DNA of 64,000 nucleotides from Calocera cornea HHB12733 (taxonomy: Eukaryota; Basidiomycota; Dacrymycetes; Dacrymycetales; Dacrymycetaceae). The stretch spans positions 343,417-407,416 of the forward strand of contig KV423918.1 in NCBI GenBank assembly GCA_001632435.1, given 5' to 3'. This document shows positions 32,946 to 45,973 of this stretch, in pieces. Numbering within the stretch: the stretch's first letter is position 1; each line of letters begins with the position of its first letter. The notes beneath the pieces were generated by a model, which saw only the letters and a list, made by a program, of their open reading frames with translations, made no database searches and was not told the DNA's origin. A program made the position numbers and the translations under genes.

Positions 32946-33346
32946 TGCGGATTTCTCCTCTTTCCCGAGCTTGTGCATTGCATCTTTTTCTTACCGCTAT
33001 CTCCTGCATCTGTATGATTTAACACGTCCATTCCCGATCCCGATGTTTACCCGTAAATGTATACCGTCCTTCTCCTCGAGCCACCTGGCGTGCTTTAGCT
33101 TGCCGCTAGATGATATTCAATGATGAAGCCCCTTCTCGGTTCAGCATGCAGTTGTCGGACGCTGCCCGAAGAGCGCGACCGAATAGGGCCCACGACAAAT
33201 GTCATTGCGGTTACGACCGGTTGAACGATTTCACCCCGTTGTTAGCCGAGGCGCGAGATTCATCCCATTCCTTCGATCTTACAATGCGACTGTTCTGTCC
33301 CACCTTCGGCCGCAGCAGCGGCGTAATCATGTGCAATGACAATCGA

Positions 33347-35102
33347 CTACATCCTGACCTTGCGGTCCAGCCTTTCCTTGGTAATCTGGAAGCACTCGGG
33401 CAACTCGGTGTCTTCCCAAGGCCGCCCCAACATCATCATAGCCACGCCTCTTGCGCAGGTCGCGATACGCGCCATACCTGTGCAAAATCCGTAAGCGGAG
33501 CGCTCCAGGGCGTTGGGTGGCAGAATGCCTCTGATGGAAGACGCATACCGTGCCCATGAAAACCTGCGCAGACAAACTGGCCTTCTTTTCCGGGAAAGGC
33601 GCCTATGAAGGGCAGCCCATCTCCTGTCTGCAGAACGGGCGCTCAGCTGACCGGTCCCATTGCATATGCCGAGACGACTTGCATAGCCTTGGATGCCAGC
33701 CCAGTCGCGTTCGAAGCCCTCCCCATGCGCCTCTTCGCCCCAACCATCAAAGTTGTCTTTCATGACGTTTCGAAGGAGTTCCGTGATCGCTGGCATTACC
33801 TTGCTGTCGTCACAGTTGTTGATATGCGCATCCCGATAAACAAATTCGCCTCCACCCAAGATGACCGTTCCGTCAGCAGGCCGTTGGATTAGGTAGCTCG
33901 AGTCCTGCATGCACGCGTGTCGTCTGAGTTTGACCCTTTTGTCGGAGTATGACTACTTACCCCTCGGTGTTCGTACAGCGACATGGTGTGCGAGAGCATG
34001 TTCTTTCCCGAAAAGGCCTTTGTAGGGATGATTGACGAGCATTGTCCGTAATAGGGGACGATCTTCCCGACAAACTCGGGAAATATCGCTGACGCGTAGC
34101 CATTCGTTGCATGCAAGACCTTGCGCGTACGTATCGTGCCGCGGGGTGTGTCGATCATCCAGAATCCATCACCCGCGACGACTGAGGTAGCTGGAGTGTG
34201 GATTTGCAGGTTCAAGCCCATGGACATAGCCCGCTTTAGTAAGTGTGCCGTAAATTTGTAAGGGTAGAACGAGCCCGCTGGGAAACTGGCGGCTGCTTGC
34301 ACATTGACCAACCTAGTCGCCTGAGAATGCAGCATGAGGTCAGCTCAGACAAGAGGACATGATTCTCGCACCTCTTGCGCTGCCGCTTTGTCATCGATCC
34401 ATTCGACCTCATCTATGTTCCCACCATCCCTGATGAATTCATCATAGGAGCGTCGGAAATCGGCCTTGCAGTCATCAGTCATCATCGCATCGAATGAGCG
34501 CCCGCGCCAGAAATCGCAGTCGATCTAAATGCATTGTGAGCGCCTAGAATCTGTGTTGTCGCAACGGGCGCGTAGTCTTCGCGTCGAATCGAAGCCTGCA
34601 GCGACGGCGCACATTCTCATCTGAGACCAGTTTCTCAACGAGGTTCAGCGTGTCCATCTCATTCTTAAGGATCTGGACAAACTCGGTGATGCAGCACAGG
34701 TTGACTGGGTTGACTCGTCACCTTCATTGCCTGCGCCGCGCCGACGAGCTGTTTGTATGGCGAATAACCGCGGTAACAGTCTGGCCTGCAGTGTCCGCCA
34801 TTACAGGCGGTAGCGGCATTGACCGCCTCTCGAGCCTCAAGCATGACGACTCCATGGGGTAACTGGGGCTGGACCAACAGAGTAAAATAAGCCGCCAAGG
34901 AGCCAGACATGCCCGAGCCGATGATCACGCAGTCGGCCTGGACTGGGAAGGGCGCGGCATGGCCAATCAAGTCGCTTTGCCGAGCTCTGGCGGTCCAGAA
35001 GGAGACCGAAGGGTTTGTATGAGGGAGAGTGGCAGGTTTGGGAACGACATGGCTGCCTGTGGAAAGCGGGGCGAGGGTTGGAGCAACCTCCGACGCCATC
35101 AT
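33347..35102 (-). CDS. DAO-type FAD-dependent oxidoreductase
   Basis: Seven exons: 34722-35102, 34613-34672, 34372-34524, 33961-34320, 33683-33904, 33549-33627 and 33347-33477; coding length 1,386 nt, 461 residues. The dinucleotide-binding motif IIGSGMSGSLAAY lies at about residues 60-73, followed by LEAREAVNAATACNGGHCRP. Later blocks are FYPYKFTAHLLKRAMSMGL, VLHATNGYASAIFPEF, then DGLPFIGAFPGKEGQFV and GFHGHGMARIATCARGVAMM. This order fits the glycine oxidase/D-amino-acid oxidase (DAO) superfamily used for small amines or amino acids; the substrate cannot be told. Intron 33628-33682 must use a GC donor (GCAAGT) to keep the GYTGDGLPF block. No targeting signal is obvious. Confidence 0.85.
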
Positions 35103-35572
35103 TACGGTTGCGGTTCGGGAGAGTTATCGGCAGCGCTGTAAGGGACGCCAATCCATTGAATGACCGCGGCAGAATCAGCCTCCGAGGGTGTACAGCCTAC
35201 CGGTGGCTTCCGGGACGTTCTTCTTGTCAGACGCCTTCACTGCACCCATCAGAACAGTCTCAGTAATGGCGAAAAATGCATCATGAAAACGTGTTTTGCG
35301 AGCGCACGTATAATGCACAGCGGGTGATTTTCAATCTGATCATGCACGCTGCTGAATTGCCGCGGCCCGTTCGGGACCACGAACACGCCCCTTGTCCGCC
35401 CTCCGCTCTTTCCTCACCCCGCGCACAGCCTCGTCTCATTGCGGACGTCCGCATTTTCTCACTCTTTGCCGGCATGCTGGTCTGCTGGCCGCCTACAAAT
35501 ATTGGGAGTCCCTGGCTGGTCGAGCCCCGCTAACGCTGCCCACCAGTTTCGCCAGTCGTTCCCAGCTCGACT

Positions 35573-35986
35573 ATGTCAGGCTCCTCAAGCGCACCTTCTT
35601 CTCCGGTGTCCCCAAACATCGCGCGTATAAATGACGACATTTGCAAGCAGCTTGACCGGGCGCCTAGCGAACTAAGGCAGGCGTACCACGCGGCAGGATA
35701 CGGAGGTATGCACGAGTCCCTGCCCAAGAAATACAGACAGAGGCTCAGGTCAGCCTAAGGCGCGAACGAATGGGCCAGAACCTGGAAAGATCTCGTGGAT
35801 ACAATCTTGCGCATAGAGCAGTTCGGCCTCCTGACCGACGCGTCCCGGTCCAAGGCATTGAATGCCTGCAGCAAATGTCTCGTCCTGAGGATTGCGGTTG
35901 ACGACATTTACGCACACACCGACCGCCTTCGAAGTGTACTAGACCCCGGGACACGATACCTGGACTATCCCCCCGGCTGTTTGTAA
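35573..35986 (+). pseudogene. Stop-interrupted relative of the 32387-32945 gene
   Basis: An ATG at 35573 opens 61 codons that stop at TAA 35756-35758. The same frame then stays open to 35986. The second half, WKDLVDTILRIEQFGLLTDA to YLDYPP, aligns with FRELIDAIIETGFEGALFTS to YEDYP of the small gene at 32387, at roughly 30% identity including ALN.C. No intron with good signals removes the stop. A decayed paralogue is the simplest reading; a short real protein of 61 residues cannot be excluded. Confidence 0.45.
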
Positions 35987-38762
35987 CGATTTCGCAGAAC
36001 ATGTGCTCTTTGGCCACACGAAACGCTTACGAAACTCGCATGCGATTCTCCCCTCTGCTAATCCATCGTCATTCCATGGACACCCGTTTCACTCGACTCT
36101 CGGCCCATTCCATCCATATCATCACTTCGATACCATTCTCCGGCATTGCATCCTCTCCTCGAGATCCACGGCGAATGTTGTCGGAGCTCACAAACTGGGC
36201 TGCTGCTAGTAGCATACCGTGCCCTTGTCGTGTGACGATCGCTCCTCCTGCTCCTTTGTCATTTTCTTCCCTTGCGTTCTTTGGGTTTAGGGGGTTCAAC
36301 ATTTTGTATACGTATAACAGAATGCAATGTCAGCTTGAACCCTTATGACTAGATTTCGATCATTGATTTGATCTGGCATACACCGAACGTCGACGAAGGT
36401 CGGGCAGTTTGTTCACATGACCGATCCCGTTCCAATCGCAGGGCACGGGCCCACGTTGTCAAACCCGGCTGTGGTGTCTCGTCTTCTGATAGATCATACT
36501 CAAGGAACAAGCCCATATGTCCACTGTGGCAGGAGCCGACGAAGGTGTCGCGCGTTTTGGCATCAGTCGCGTCAGTGTTGGTGGCCGTCTTGACGGCCAG
36601 GACATCATCGCATGTCATCCGTCTGGGGTCGCTCTTGTCTACGCATGGCCTCATATTGTCGCACATGTGCGTATGTCACACGACTGCGGGGTTCGCGGGT
36701 ATAGGGATCCTCCTCGGATCGAGAGTGCGACGTGTTGCCCATGCATCCAGAGACGCGGCGGTAGACATATAGAAGATGGCCGTATAATCTTTCGCATGAG
36801 CAATGCATTCGAACGCGTTAGTACAGTGGCATGCGGCGCTTATTCATCAAGCACAATCACAGTCATAACAGGAAGGCGTCAGACGGCGGGAACTCGCAAT
36901 AGGCAGCAACTTTGGAGCCTCAGCCGAGCTTTGTGGAGCATCAGAACGTGTTGAAGAGGCATAGACAGTTCCCTTCCCCGCTTGACCAGCATCGCTTTGC
37001 GCAGGCTCATGTACCGCCATGATGTCCGCCAGAGTTCACACGGCATGTGCAGCGGACCGGCTACACGACGAGCAAGACTTAGGCGAACCAATGCACGGGG
37101 AAACGGCCAAGTGAGGGGCTCCGACGACTGGATGGCCATCGAACCTCAGTAATCGAGCAAGATATCAGCCCACGGTATGGTTGCCAAGATGATGGATATC
37201 AAGCGAGGCCAACAAGATATGCGCAACGAAAGAAGTGCATTATGCAGTAATTTCGCCACAACGGAATGAGAGCTTTGGGGAAGATCTGCTAGGGATTGGC
37301 CCCGATGCTTCCCTATTTCGTCTCATTTTTTTGCTCCCGTCAATGGTCTGTGCACACATTTTCGCGTCCATAAAATCAAGCGCGTCTGACGTCTTTGCAT
37401 GTTCACACACACCGCTATCCTTCCGCTATCCTTTCGTAGACGCTAACTGACGACATGTATCTTCTGTAGTCTTTGGTGAGTCAGCCTTTCTCTTCCGTGC
37501 TCGTGTACTATCGTCCATCTACGTGATGACCTTCACCTTCTCTTCCCCGGCTTATGCGACCATGCCGAGACGCAGAGCAGCGTTGGTTTCGCAACCTTCG
37601 CGCGCATCTTCGGGTGCATATTTAACACTTGCCAGTGTGACTTCGTCTGATTCTCTCACAACCATCGTCATCGTTTCAAGAGCCCGACTGACACGCGTTG
37701 CAAAGCTTGTATAGATACGATTTCACGTTTCCGACCTCGGCCGCGGCTTCAACGTCTCTTCGAGGTCAGTTCCTGCGTCTGCGTCGCGTTCATTTCGTTT
37801 CTCTGCCCTATGATGATGTCTATTCCGTCAAAAACTTCGCAGTTTCCACCCTAGCGCACCAAAGTCCTCGAGTAGTCCGCCGTTACACTCCCCCTCCCAT
37901 CGCGAAGCCGAACCCATGTGCTGAGCGCGGAGTGCGGGCCGGTTCCTCGGAACTGCGCTGCGGTGTGTGGCGCTCGGGGCAGCGTAATGCGGGTTTAATT
38001 GTCCTTCCTTGGAAGTCTGAGGGCATTTCTATAACTTATCTTGCATTGTTCATTCTTTGCGGCCTCGGTGCTGACGCAAGTTTTCATAGGCAATACTCGT
38101 TTGCAGGTTCGCGTATACCTCACCGCATGCGATCTAGGTGCCTGAGATATTTTCGCATTGATGAATGATCATATGTGTTTCATGATCGTGCCTTTGCGTG
38201 CCTTGCGGATCCCTCGCGGATCCCTCGCCGCTATGCATCTGCAGGAAATTGGTGATGGTGTGCGGTCTACCGCAACGGATGGTTCCGCGGAGATGGAGAT
38301 GCTGTAACCTTGCTGCGTGTTTACAACGATATCCACCATGGAGTCGAAACAGTTTTCCGAGGTTCACACCTCTGCGGTGATGCAAGCCCACATGCCTCGC
38401 AAACCTGACAATCGGCGATGGCAACCGATCATCGCCGCAGTTTCTTGATTTTCACGTGCTTGATCTCGGGCGGATAAGAAGAGCCATTTTATTGCCGTCA
38501 CTGCCTAACCTGAATACATAAGTCCCTACGTCGAACGCTTGAAGCACACTTGAAGACAGCCCAAGGGGAAGATGCAGTTGTGAAACAGAAATTGCGGTTT
38601 CGTAAATGGTCGTATGTACAAAGTAATAAGGTCATAAACCTGCAGTAAATCGAGGTGAAAATGGTGTCGAGGTTGCAAGAACGCAGAAGCGGGAATGTAG
38701 TTGCAGGGGTTGTACAGTTGATGCAAGTATCAGCGTTTAGATGGGTATCAGGTGTTGTTTTG
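35987..38762. other. Long intergenic region, no gene recognised
   Basis: 2.8 kb with a lower GC content than its surroundings. Open frames are short, overlapping and without domains. A branch-site/acceptor-like string followed by a donor occurs near 37448-37482, which could belong to a non-coding transcript or an unrecognised 5' UTR, but I cannot build a gene. A GGATCCCTCGC tandem occurs near 38207-38230. Confidence 0.4.
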
Positions 38763-41700
38763 CTAGTTGTCCCGTCCATTTACAGGTGGCGCTCCGCGGC
38801 TATAGCGATTCCAGTAATCCGCCGAGCTGAACGTGCCTGAGTTGTTATAGTAGCTTCCCCTCGGCGGCTGTGGTCCATATCCGCCCTGTGCACCATTCCC
38901 GTATGGTGCAACGGCAAAGGCCGAGCTGGGCGCGGGATCCGAGAACTTCATCCAATCCATGTTGGGCGCGGGGATCACACGGCGCGCCGCGGCGTTGGCG
39001 TCGGTCGTGCCAGAGCCAGAGCCGTGGGCAGCAGCAGCGCCGTTCGGAACTGCACTGCCGTTCGCCTGTCCAGACGAGATACTGAAGCTCGTGTAGTTCG
39101 ATCCGGCACCGGCCTTGGTCGAGGTGTTGCGTGTAACGGCAGCCGGTGTGGAGTTTGCTCCGCCCATCGCGGGGCGCTCGGGGCCTGGAGGCAGCCCTTG
39201 CGAGATGCTCCTCTCAAAGCCGCGCGAGCCAGTGCTAAGGCGGCGGCTCCTGAACTCGCCAACTGTGACCGGTCCGTAGCTCTGGCCCCTCTGGCTCGAA
39301 GATCTTGACGACGCAGTCAGCGAAGACGCCGGCACAGGAGTGTACCGCGGTCCATATCCCGACCAGGTGTTGTTGCCGTTAGGATAGGCAGGATGGCCGT
39401 ACCCTTGCTGCTGGTTAGATCCAGGTCGGGCACCATACGAGTAGTATTCGCTCGTGCGCGCGGCAGCGCTGAGCACCGAGTCGATTGACGTACTTCTTTG
39501 ACGAACGTACGGCGGCCGCTCCATGCGGGAGTAGCCCGTCGCAGGGCCGGTTGGTCTCGGGCGGGAGATGCTATCGGAGCTGATCCGACGTTGCCTAGGA
39601 TCGCTGTCTTGGGGACGGGTGCCATCCACGCTTGCCTGACGTACGCTCTCGGTGCGTGCACGCAGCTCCTGCGCCGTGCGGTCGTCCCAGCTCTTGCGCT
39701 CAGCCTCTTTCGCCTTGCCTCTAGCCTCGCTCTCCTTCCTCTCCAGCTCCTGGGCCTTCCCTCTGTCCTGAGCCTCCTTCTCCTTCCCGAGCAAGCTCCC
39801 CTTTCTGCTCCTATATCTGAGCAAGCCCATCCCTCCGTCCTTCTCGCCCTTTGCTTCCCTATCCTGGCGCATGAGCCGCTCGCGCTCCTCCTCAGCCTCC
39901 CGCTGCATCTGCCGCAGCTTCGCCACAGGCACATGCTGGGAGATGCTGCGCTTGCGCGTGACCTCAGCCGCGCGATCCCGCTGCCTCTCCCGCTCCTCAG
40001 CCTCCCGCTGCTGCTGCTTTTCCTTTTCCCTATCTCTTTGCTTCGCCTCAGGCTCCTTGAACTTCGTATGGCCATTCTGACGTCCTTGGTTGCCTTGACT
40101 GCCCTGGCTGCTCTGAGGTGCCTCGGCAGGCCCGCCAGCGGCAGCGTTCAGCACGCTCCGGCCCCAAGTCCCCATATCCGCCAGCGTCTGATAAGTCTCC
40201 TCCCTATCGCTCCCGCTCCCATTAGGATTGCCTTGTCCCTCACCCGGCGCAGGTCGCGAAACCACCGTCCACTCTTTGCCCATCCCACGAATTGTCTCCC
40301 CACTCATGTCGCTGTCTGTGCTCAACCCTCGGCGCAGAGCGCCGGGAGGGATCGCGTTAGGCGACATGGACCAAGTGAGGTAGGGCGGCTGCTGGTGCTG
40401 GTGCTGGGGTGGGAGAGATTGATGAAGCGGGTAGCCGTACGGCGCATTCGGCACGGGCGGGGAGGCCCACGGCGGTGGGGCCTCGACCGGGTGTGACCAG
40501 GACTGGTGCAGCTGGTGTTGCACACTGGCACACTGGCACGGGTAGCCGTACGGCGCATTCGGCACGGGCGGGGAGGCCCACGGCGGTGGGGCCTCGACCG
40601 GGTGTGACCAGGACTGGTGCAGCTGGTGTTGATGGAAGGGTGACATAACCTGCGGTTGGTGCTGGTGCTGTTGGTGCATCTGCTGGTGCTGCTGCATCTG
40701 CTGCTGATGGTGCTGCTGCTGCTGCATCTGCTGTTGTTGTTGTTGCTGCTGCTGCCACGGCGTGGGCACCTCCGGGACCTTCGGCGCCTCATCGGCCCTC
40801 CGCTCCCTCTCCCTCCTCTCCTTCTCCCTCTCCCTCCTAAAGCTCCTCCGGTACTCAATAGCACTCGAATGGTACTCCTCCTTCCCTCTGCCTTTATCCG
40901 ATTGCCCCTGGGGAAGGGGGTCCTTAGCAGGCGCGTGGAACACGTCGAACACGACTTGCGGGGCGAGGTCGCGCAGGGAGGTTGCGGAGAGGGAACGCTC
41001 GGAGCTGGAGAGCGGCTGCGCGGGTGGGCGTTTGGTGGGAGAGGCGGAGGTGGGCGTATGAGGGGGAGTGGAAGTGCTCGCGGTCGAGCGCGGGGTCGGT
41101 TGGTTTTCACCTGAGCGGCGGGCCGGGACATCCACAGGCTGAACGGGCTGCACCGGCGGTTGGACTGGAGGAGCTTGCACTTGCGGCTGCGAAACCGCCG
41201 CCGCCGCCGCCGCTACCTCAGCAACTGGTGCCGGTGCAGGCGCTGGTACGGACGCATGTTCGACCCTCTCCCGCTCCTTTTCCCTGTGAGGTCGCGAGAA
41301 GCTCCCGAAGATGCCCGCGAAGCTGCCGCTCCGCCTGCGAGCCTCGCGTGTGGGAGCAGCAGGCTGGAGGGTGCTTTGCTGCTGGGTGGGTTGGGCGGGC
41401 TGGGCCAGTTGGGGCTGGGCCAGTTGGATAGGCTGAGTCGGCTGCACGGGCGGAGCGTGGTGAGCTGCCTGTGCTTGGTGCGTCGGGCTCGTCTCGATAT
41501 TGGATATCGACCTCTGCCTCGCGTGCGCTGGCCTTCCCTCCTCCGCATGCGCATTCCCACCCGTAGGTGTAGACGGTCCAGTCGGGAAGGCGACTCCTTG
41601 TGCTTTTGTCGCTGCCTGCTGGGGGTACTGGGCGTGCTGAGGCTGTTGAGGCTGTTGAGGCTGTTGAGGCTGCTGAGGCTGCTGAGGCTGAGCCAGCTGC

Positions 41701-44700
41701 GCGCTCGCAGCGCTCGCCCGGGCCAGGAGCTCCGTCATGCTCGTGACGCTCCCCTCCTGCCCTGTCAAGCCTCCTCCCACCCGTCCCTCCAGCTCCCTCT
41801 GCTGCCCCTGCATGGCGAATGGCCCGTGGGCACGCTGCAGCCCCTGCGGGGTCTGCGGGCTCCCCGCAGTCCTCGCGCTCCCCACCTCGCTATCCGACCC
41901 GCTCGTATCCGGGTTCGCAATCATGAGCTTGCCCATGCTCCTCACGAGCTCCACATCGGGGCTCTCGCTCCGCTCCTCGCCGACTCCCTGCGGAGAACCG
42001 GGCGTGCCGGGTAGGAAGCCGGGCATGGTGCCTGTTTTGATCGGCGGCGGCTGTGGGTGCTGGGATTGGTGCGATTGGGTAGGGGTGTGGAGGAAGCTTG
42101 GCGAGGCAGAGGCGTTGGAGGGCTTGCGCGTGCGGCTCCCCGGGAAGATGGACAGCGCCCTGCCGAGAGCTTTGAAGAACCCTCCTCCGCTTCCCGGAGC
42201 CTGGCCAGCGCTGGCGGCGCTCCGCACGCTTGCTTCCCTCGAGTGCTGGGAGTAGCCTTTGCTGGGTGTGGTGTGTGCGGAGCCGGACACGGGGGGTTGG
42301 CGTCGTTGCTGCTGCTGAGGCAGCTCGGTACCTTGCGCGGCGGGGTGTTGTGTGCCGTTGGGGGCAAGCGGCGCAGAGGGAAGGGAAGGCGAGCCATGCA
42401 TGCTCCCGCCTGCCCCTCCCCCAGCTGTAGAATTGGCCGTCGTAGCCGTAGTCGTGCTCCCCGTGCCGACACTGGAGCCAGTTGCGCCCGAGGGGACGCG
42501 TGAGCTCGCGCGCCTGTTGGAGGCGAAGATGGACGAGCGGCGCTCTGCCTTGTCCTTGCGCTCTGGGGAGGAGGATTTGAGCGGCACAGATGAGGTGGTG
42601 GCTTTGGCGAGGAGAACGGGCTGCTTGCTGTTGGCGCTGCTGGAGAGGGGGAGGCTGTTGCCGTTGCTGATGGTGGTGGGGGCTGTGGCCGCGCTCGTCC
42701 CGTTGATGCTGCTCGCCCCCGGGGTCGAGGTGGTCGTCGTGGTCGATGTATAATTAGTCGCTGCCTTGCCGCCATCCTCGCTCCCGGCGCTAGTCCTCGG
42801 CGCGGCGGGCGCGGCAGCGAGACCAGCATCATACCGCTGTTGCGTCAGCGCGACCTGCCCGGGTTGGCCGAGCGCGGCGGGCACAGCCACCGGCGAAGGT
42901 CCGGTCGCCCCGGGAGCTTGGCCGAGGCTAGCAGCCCCTGAGGCCGATAACGAAGCGCCCCCCGATGTTGCTGCTATTGCCGGGTTGTTGTTGCCTGCGT
43001 GTGTAGCTTGGTTGGATATGCTGGATGCGGTCGGGGCGGGGTACAAGGGAGGGACGGGCTTGCGTTCCCCGCCTCTTGCAGGGCGCACGACCTCGAAGCT
43101 CGGCACCCTCGCGCGCGGCATCGGGCCCTGGCTCGTCGGCGCTTGAGCCGCGGTCGCGGTGGCCGTCGCAGGCGAAGAGGCAAGAACCAACCCCACCCTA
43201 CTCCCGCCCGGACTAGGCAAATGCAATCCCAGCGGATCCGCGCCCCTTCCCAGCCCACCCGAAACATCCGCCGCGCTCCCGTTCCCGTTGGCGAACTGGG
43301 CCAGCGCGGGGAAGTACTCGGACATCTGCGATTGCGGGCTCTGTAAGCTGCGCGGGGAGACGAAGGGCGAGCCGGCGGTGCTGGCTGTCGTTAGGAAGGT
43401 GTGTGCGGGGGAGGGCGGGATCGGCGGGTGGGGTTTGTCCGGGCTGGGGGTGCGGCGCTGTTGGGCGGGCGCTAGTGGAGCTGCTGCAGAAGCCGGTTGG
43501 GCGGCGGTCGGGCTCGCTGGAGGAGGCGGCTGCGGCTTCTCAGGACTGGCAGTCCTGAGTCCCTCAAACGCGCTCCTCACATCCTTGACCACCTGGGCCC
43601 CACCTGCTGCTGGTGCCTGTGCCCCCGGCGTAGCGACGATATGCGCCAACGGCCCCTCCCACCCGTCCTTGCTGTTTGTCCTTCCCCTCTCCGTGCCCCC
43701 CTCCGGCAGCCCATCAACAGGCAACTGCACGACCGCCTGACCCTGCGGGAGCACCTGCGGCTGCACGGCCGGGCTGACCACCCCGATCACACTGTGCCGC
43801 TTCCCCCACCCGGGCCTGCCCTCCGTCGCCGCCCTGCTTCCCATCCCCACCATCCCCCCGGGCGCAGGGCCAGAGACGCTGCTCCTCCTGCTTAGCGCGA
43901 GGCTCCCCCTCCGCCCGCTCTTGCTCAGTTTCCTGCGCACGGGCTGCAGGGGCCTACGCCCCTCTTCGCCAGCTGCACCATACGCTGATGAGGCGTACGT
44001 AGAACCACTCGCGGAGGGGGGTGAGGAGGTGAACAGCCCCAGGCCGAAGAGGGACTTCTTCCGCCCGCTGGGGCGCGCTGCCTGCGCCCGGAGCTCTCCG
44101 AAGAGGCGTTCACGGTCCTCTGCGTCTTCGAGCGCTGTAGCGAGCAGGTCTCCGACGCTCGGGCCGTCCAGCGAGATTCTGGACCTTCTGGCGGCCTGCT
44201 GCGGTGTAATGGTCGGCGGGGCGTTCGGGTCGTAAGGTGGAGTACTAGACGAAGGGTTGTTGGCCGTCGCTGGAAGGTCGATCTGCGATGCAGTGGTGCT
44301 CCGCGCGAGCGGAGAAGGGTTGACGGCGGAGTTGCGCCTCGAGCGCGCATAGGGATTCGTGGTCGGCGGTACCTATATGCGCGCAAATTAGCTCCCAATA
44401 CCCACATCATCCAATGCGAAAATGCCTACCTCTCTCTGCGACTCCCTCTGCGCCTGCTGCCCCGGCGGGCTGGCCGGACTAACCGGGCTGACCCTCCCGC
44501 TCCTCCCGCCCGGCGCTCCTCCCCTCGGCGTCGCCCCACCGCCCGCGCGCTTCCCGCCCCCAATGGCATTCCCCGTCTTCTCCAGCACGTCATAGGGCGA
44601 ATCATGGTGCCAGTGGCCGCCCCACGGGTCAGTGACGTCCAGCACGTCGACCTTGTCGACGGAGCGGTTGCGCAGGTGGTTGTCCATCACTTGCTCGGCG

Positions 44701-45973
44701 CGCGCTTCGTGCGAGAGGCGCGAGATGAGCGGCCGGTCCGCGGGGGGCAGGGAGATGGCCGACGCGTTCGAGAGGGTCGGAGGCCGCATGTGGTAGTTCG
44801 TGAACCCGCCTCTTGGTGGCGGGCTGGTGAGGGAGGTGGTGGACGGGTTGCGGTACGAGTACGAGGGGAAGGCGATGCTTCCTCCCGAAGCTGCGCGCGG
44901 GCGTGCGCTCGGTGCGGGAGGGGAGGAGAGAGAGGTGGTCGAGGCGTTGCGATAGGTCGGGAAGGCGATTGTGCCTTGGCTTGGAGGGGCATTTTGGCTT
45001 TGGACTGGTGTGGGTGGGTGGGAGGGTGCGGAAGGCTTAGACGGGGAGGGCGGTTGGGACTGCTGCTGCTGCTGTAGAGGTGTGGCAGCTGTAGAGGGGG
45101 GACGCGTAGGCGGCTGGGACGGCGCTAGCGGTACGCGGGTTGTTTGGGACGTAGGGGGGGACACCGACTGCCGGATCGCTGGCGTGGTCGTGCTCCTCGT
45201 CAAGACCTGGTCGATGCTCCTTCCCCTCTCCGCACCTGCCCCAGCGAGCACAGGGCTCCCCATCACCCCAACGGGGATGATCACCGGGCTTGCGACCCTG
45301 GCCGGTCCCACGCCAACGCCCGCCAACCCAGGGGAGGTAGTCGTCGCCCAGCTCTCTCGGGGCGACATCTGCACATATGCAGCGGCGGCCATGAGGTCCG
45401 CTTTGAGCGAGGGGGAGAAGGAGTATGGTGAGGTGGCGCGCGAGGAGGGGGATTTTGCGCGACCAGGAGCGGGGAGCGGGGAGGTGGATGCTGTTCGCGC
45501 TGAGGCTGGGGGTGGGGAACCGGCGGAGGAGGAGTTGGGCTTGCTTGGGCTGGTTTGACGCCCTCGTTGGGGTGTACTGATCCCACTGGTCTGCTTCTTC
45601 ACTGGACTCCCGCTCCTCTCTCTAGGTCCTTGCGGCCTCTGACCCTGTCTCTGCGAGGTGCTAGCGAGCTTCTCGACCGCCTGCGGGCGCGGTGCGGGAG
45701 TGGGGGTTGAGGAGGAAGAGGTTGAGGACGGGGTGAGGTCCGCTAAGGTTGGCTCGGGGGCGGTGGGGAGGAGGGAGCGGGCGAATCTCGCAAAGGCGCC
45801 TTTCTGTTCGCCTAGTCAGCAGGTGCTCGACAACAGTCACCAGAGCGCAAATGTGAGGAGTGGTGAGAGAGCTAGTGGGGGAGGTGGTACAAATAGGAGA
45901 GGAGGCGCACCTTCTTGACCGGGCTTGGGGCCGTTTTATTGGCCCCCGCGCTGGGCGGGTCGCGCGGTGGCAT
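38763..45973 (-). CDS. Giant low-complexity protein, function unknown
   Basis: Three exons: 45911-45973, 44430-45803 and 38763-44372, with introns 45804-45910 and 44373-44429; 7,047 nt, about 2,348 residues, start MPPRDPPSAGANKTAPSP. No catalytic domain seen. Most is Ser/Pro/Ala/Gln-rich and predicted disordered. A possibly folded patch near residues 480-560 reads RRSRISLDGPSVGDLLATAL then EDAEDRERLFGEL. Later come Gln/His-rich runs, an in-frame 93-bp repeat, and a charged helical stretch with EKEKQQQREAEERERQRDRA and LERKESEARGKAKEAERKSW. The C-terminus ends SADYWNRYSRG. It could be a polarity or cytoskeletal scaffold, but that is guesswork. The antisense strand also carries long open frames, caused by GC-rich composition. 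Confidence 0.75.
40428..40631. repeat. Perfect 93-bp direct repeat inside a coding exon
   Basis: 40428-40520 and 40539-40631 are identical by eye, with an 18-bp spacer, so the period is 111 bp (37 codons) and the frame is kept. Each copy encodes HQLHQSWSHPVEAPPPWASP and onward. Zero divergence points to a recent duplication. Confidence 0.9.

Noticed and set aside
37448..37482. Branch site, acceptor and nearby donor suggesting a tiny exon
   Set aside because: No neighbouring coding exon could be joined; chance match possible.
39498..43895. Long open frames on the plus strand opposite the giant protein
   Set aside because: They mirror the GC-rich codon bias of the sense gene and encode low-complexity Arg/Leu/Ser strings.
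45510..45530. GGGGAACCGGCGG resembling the element motif outside the block
   Set aside because: Lacks the CCGGAA start and is a single copy in a GC-rich coding region.
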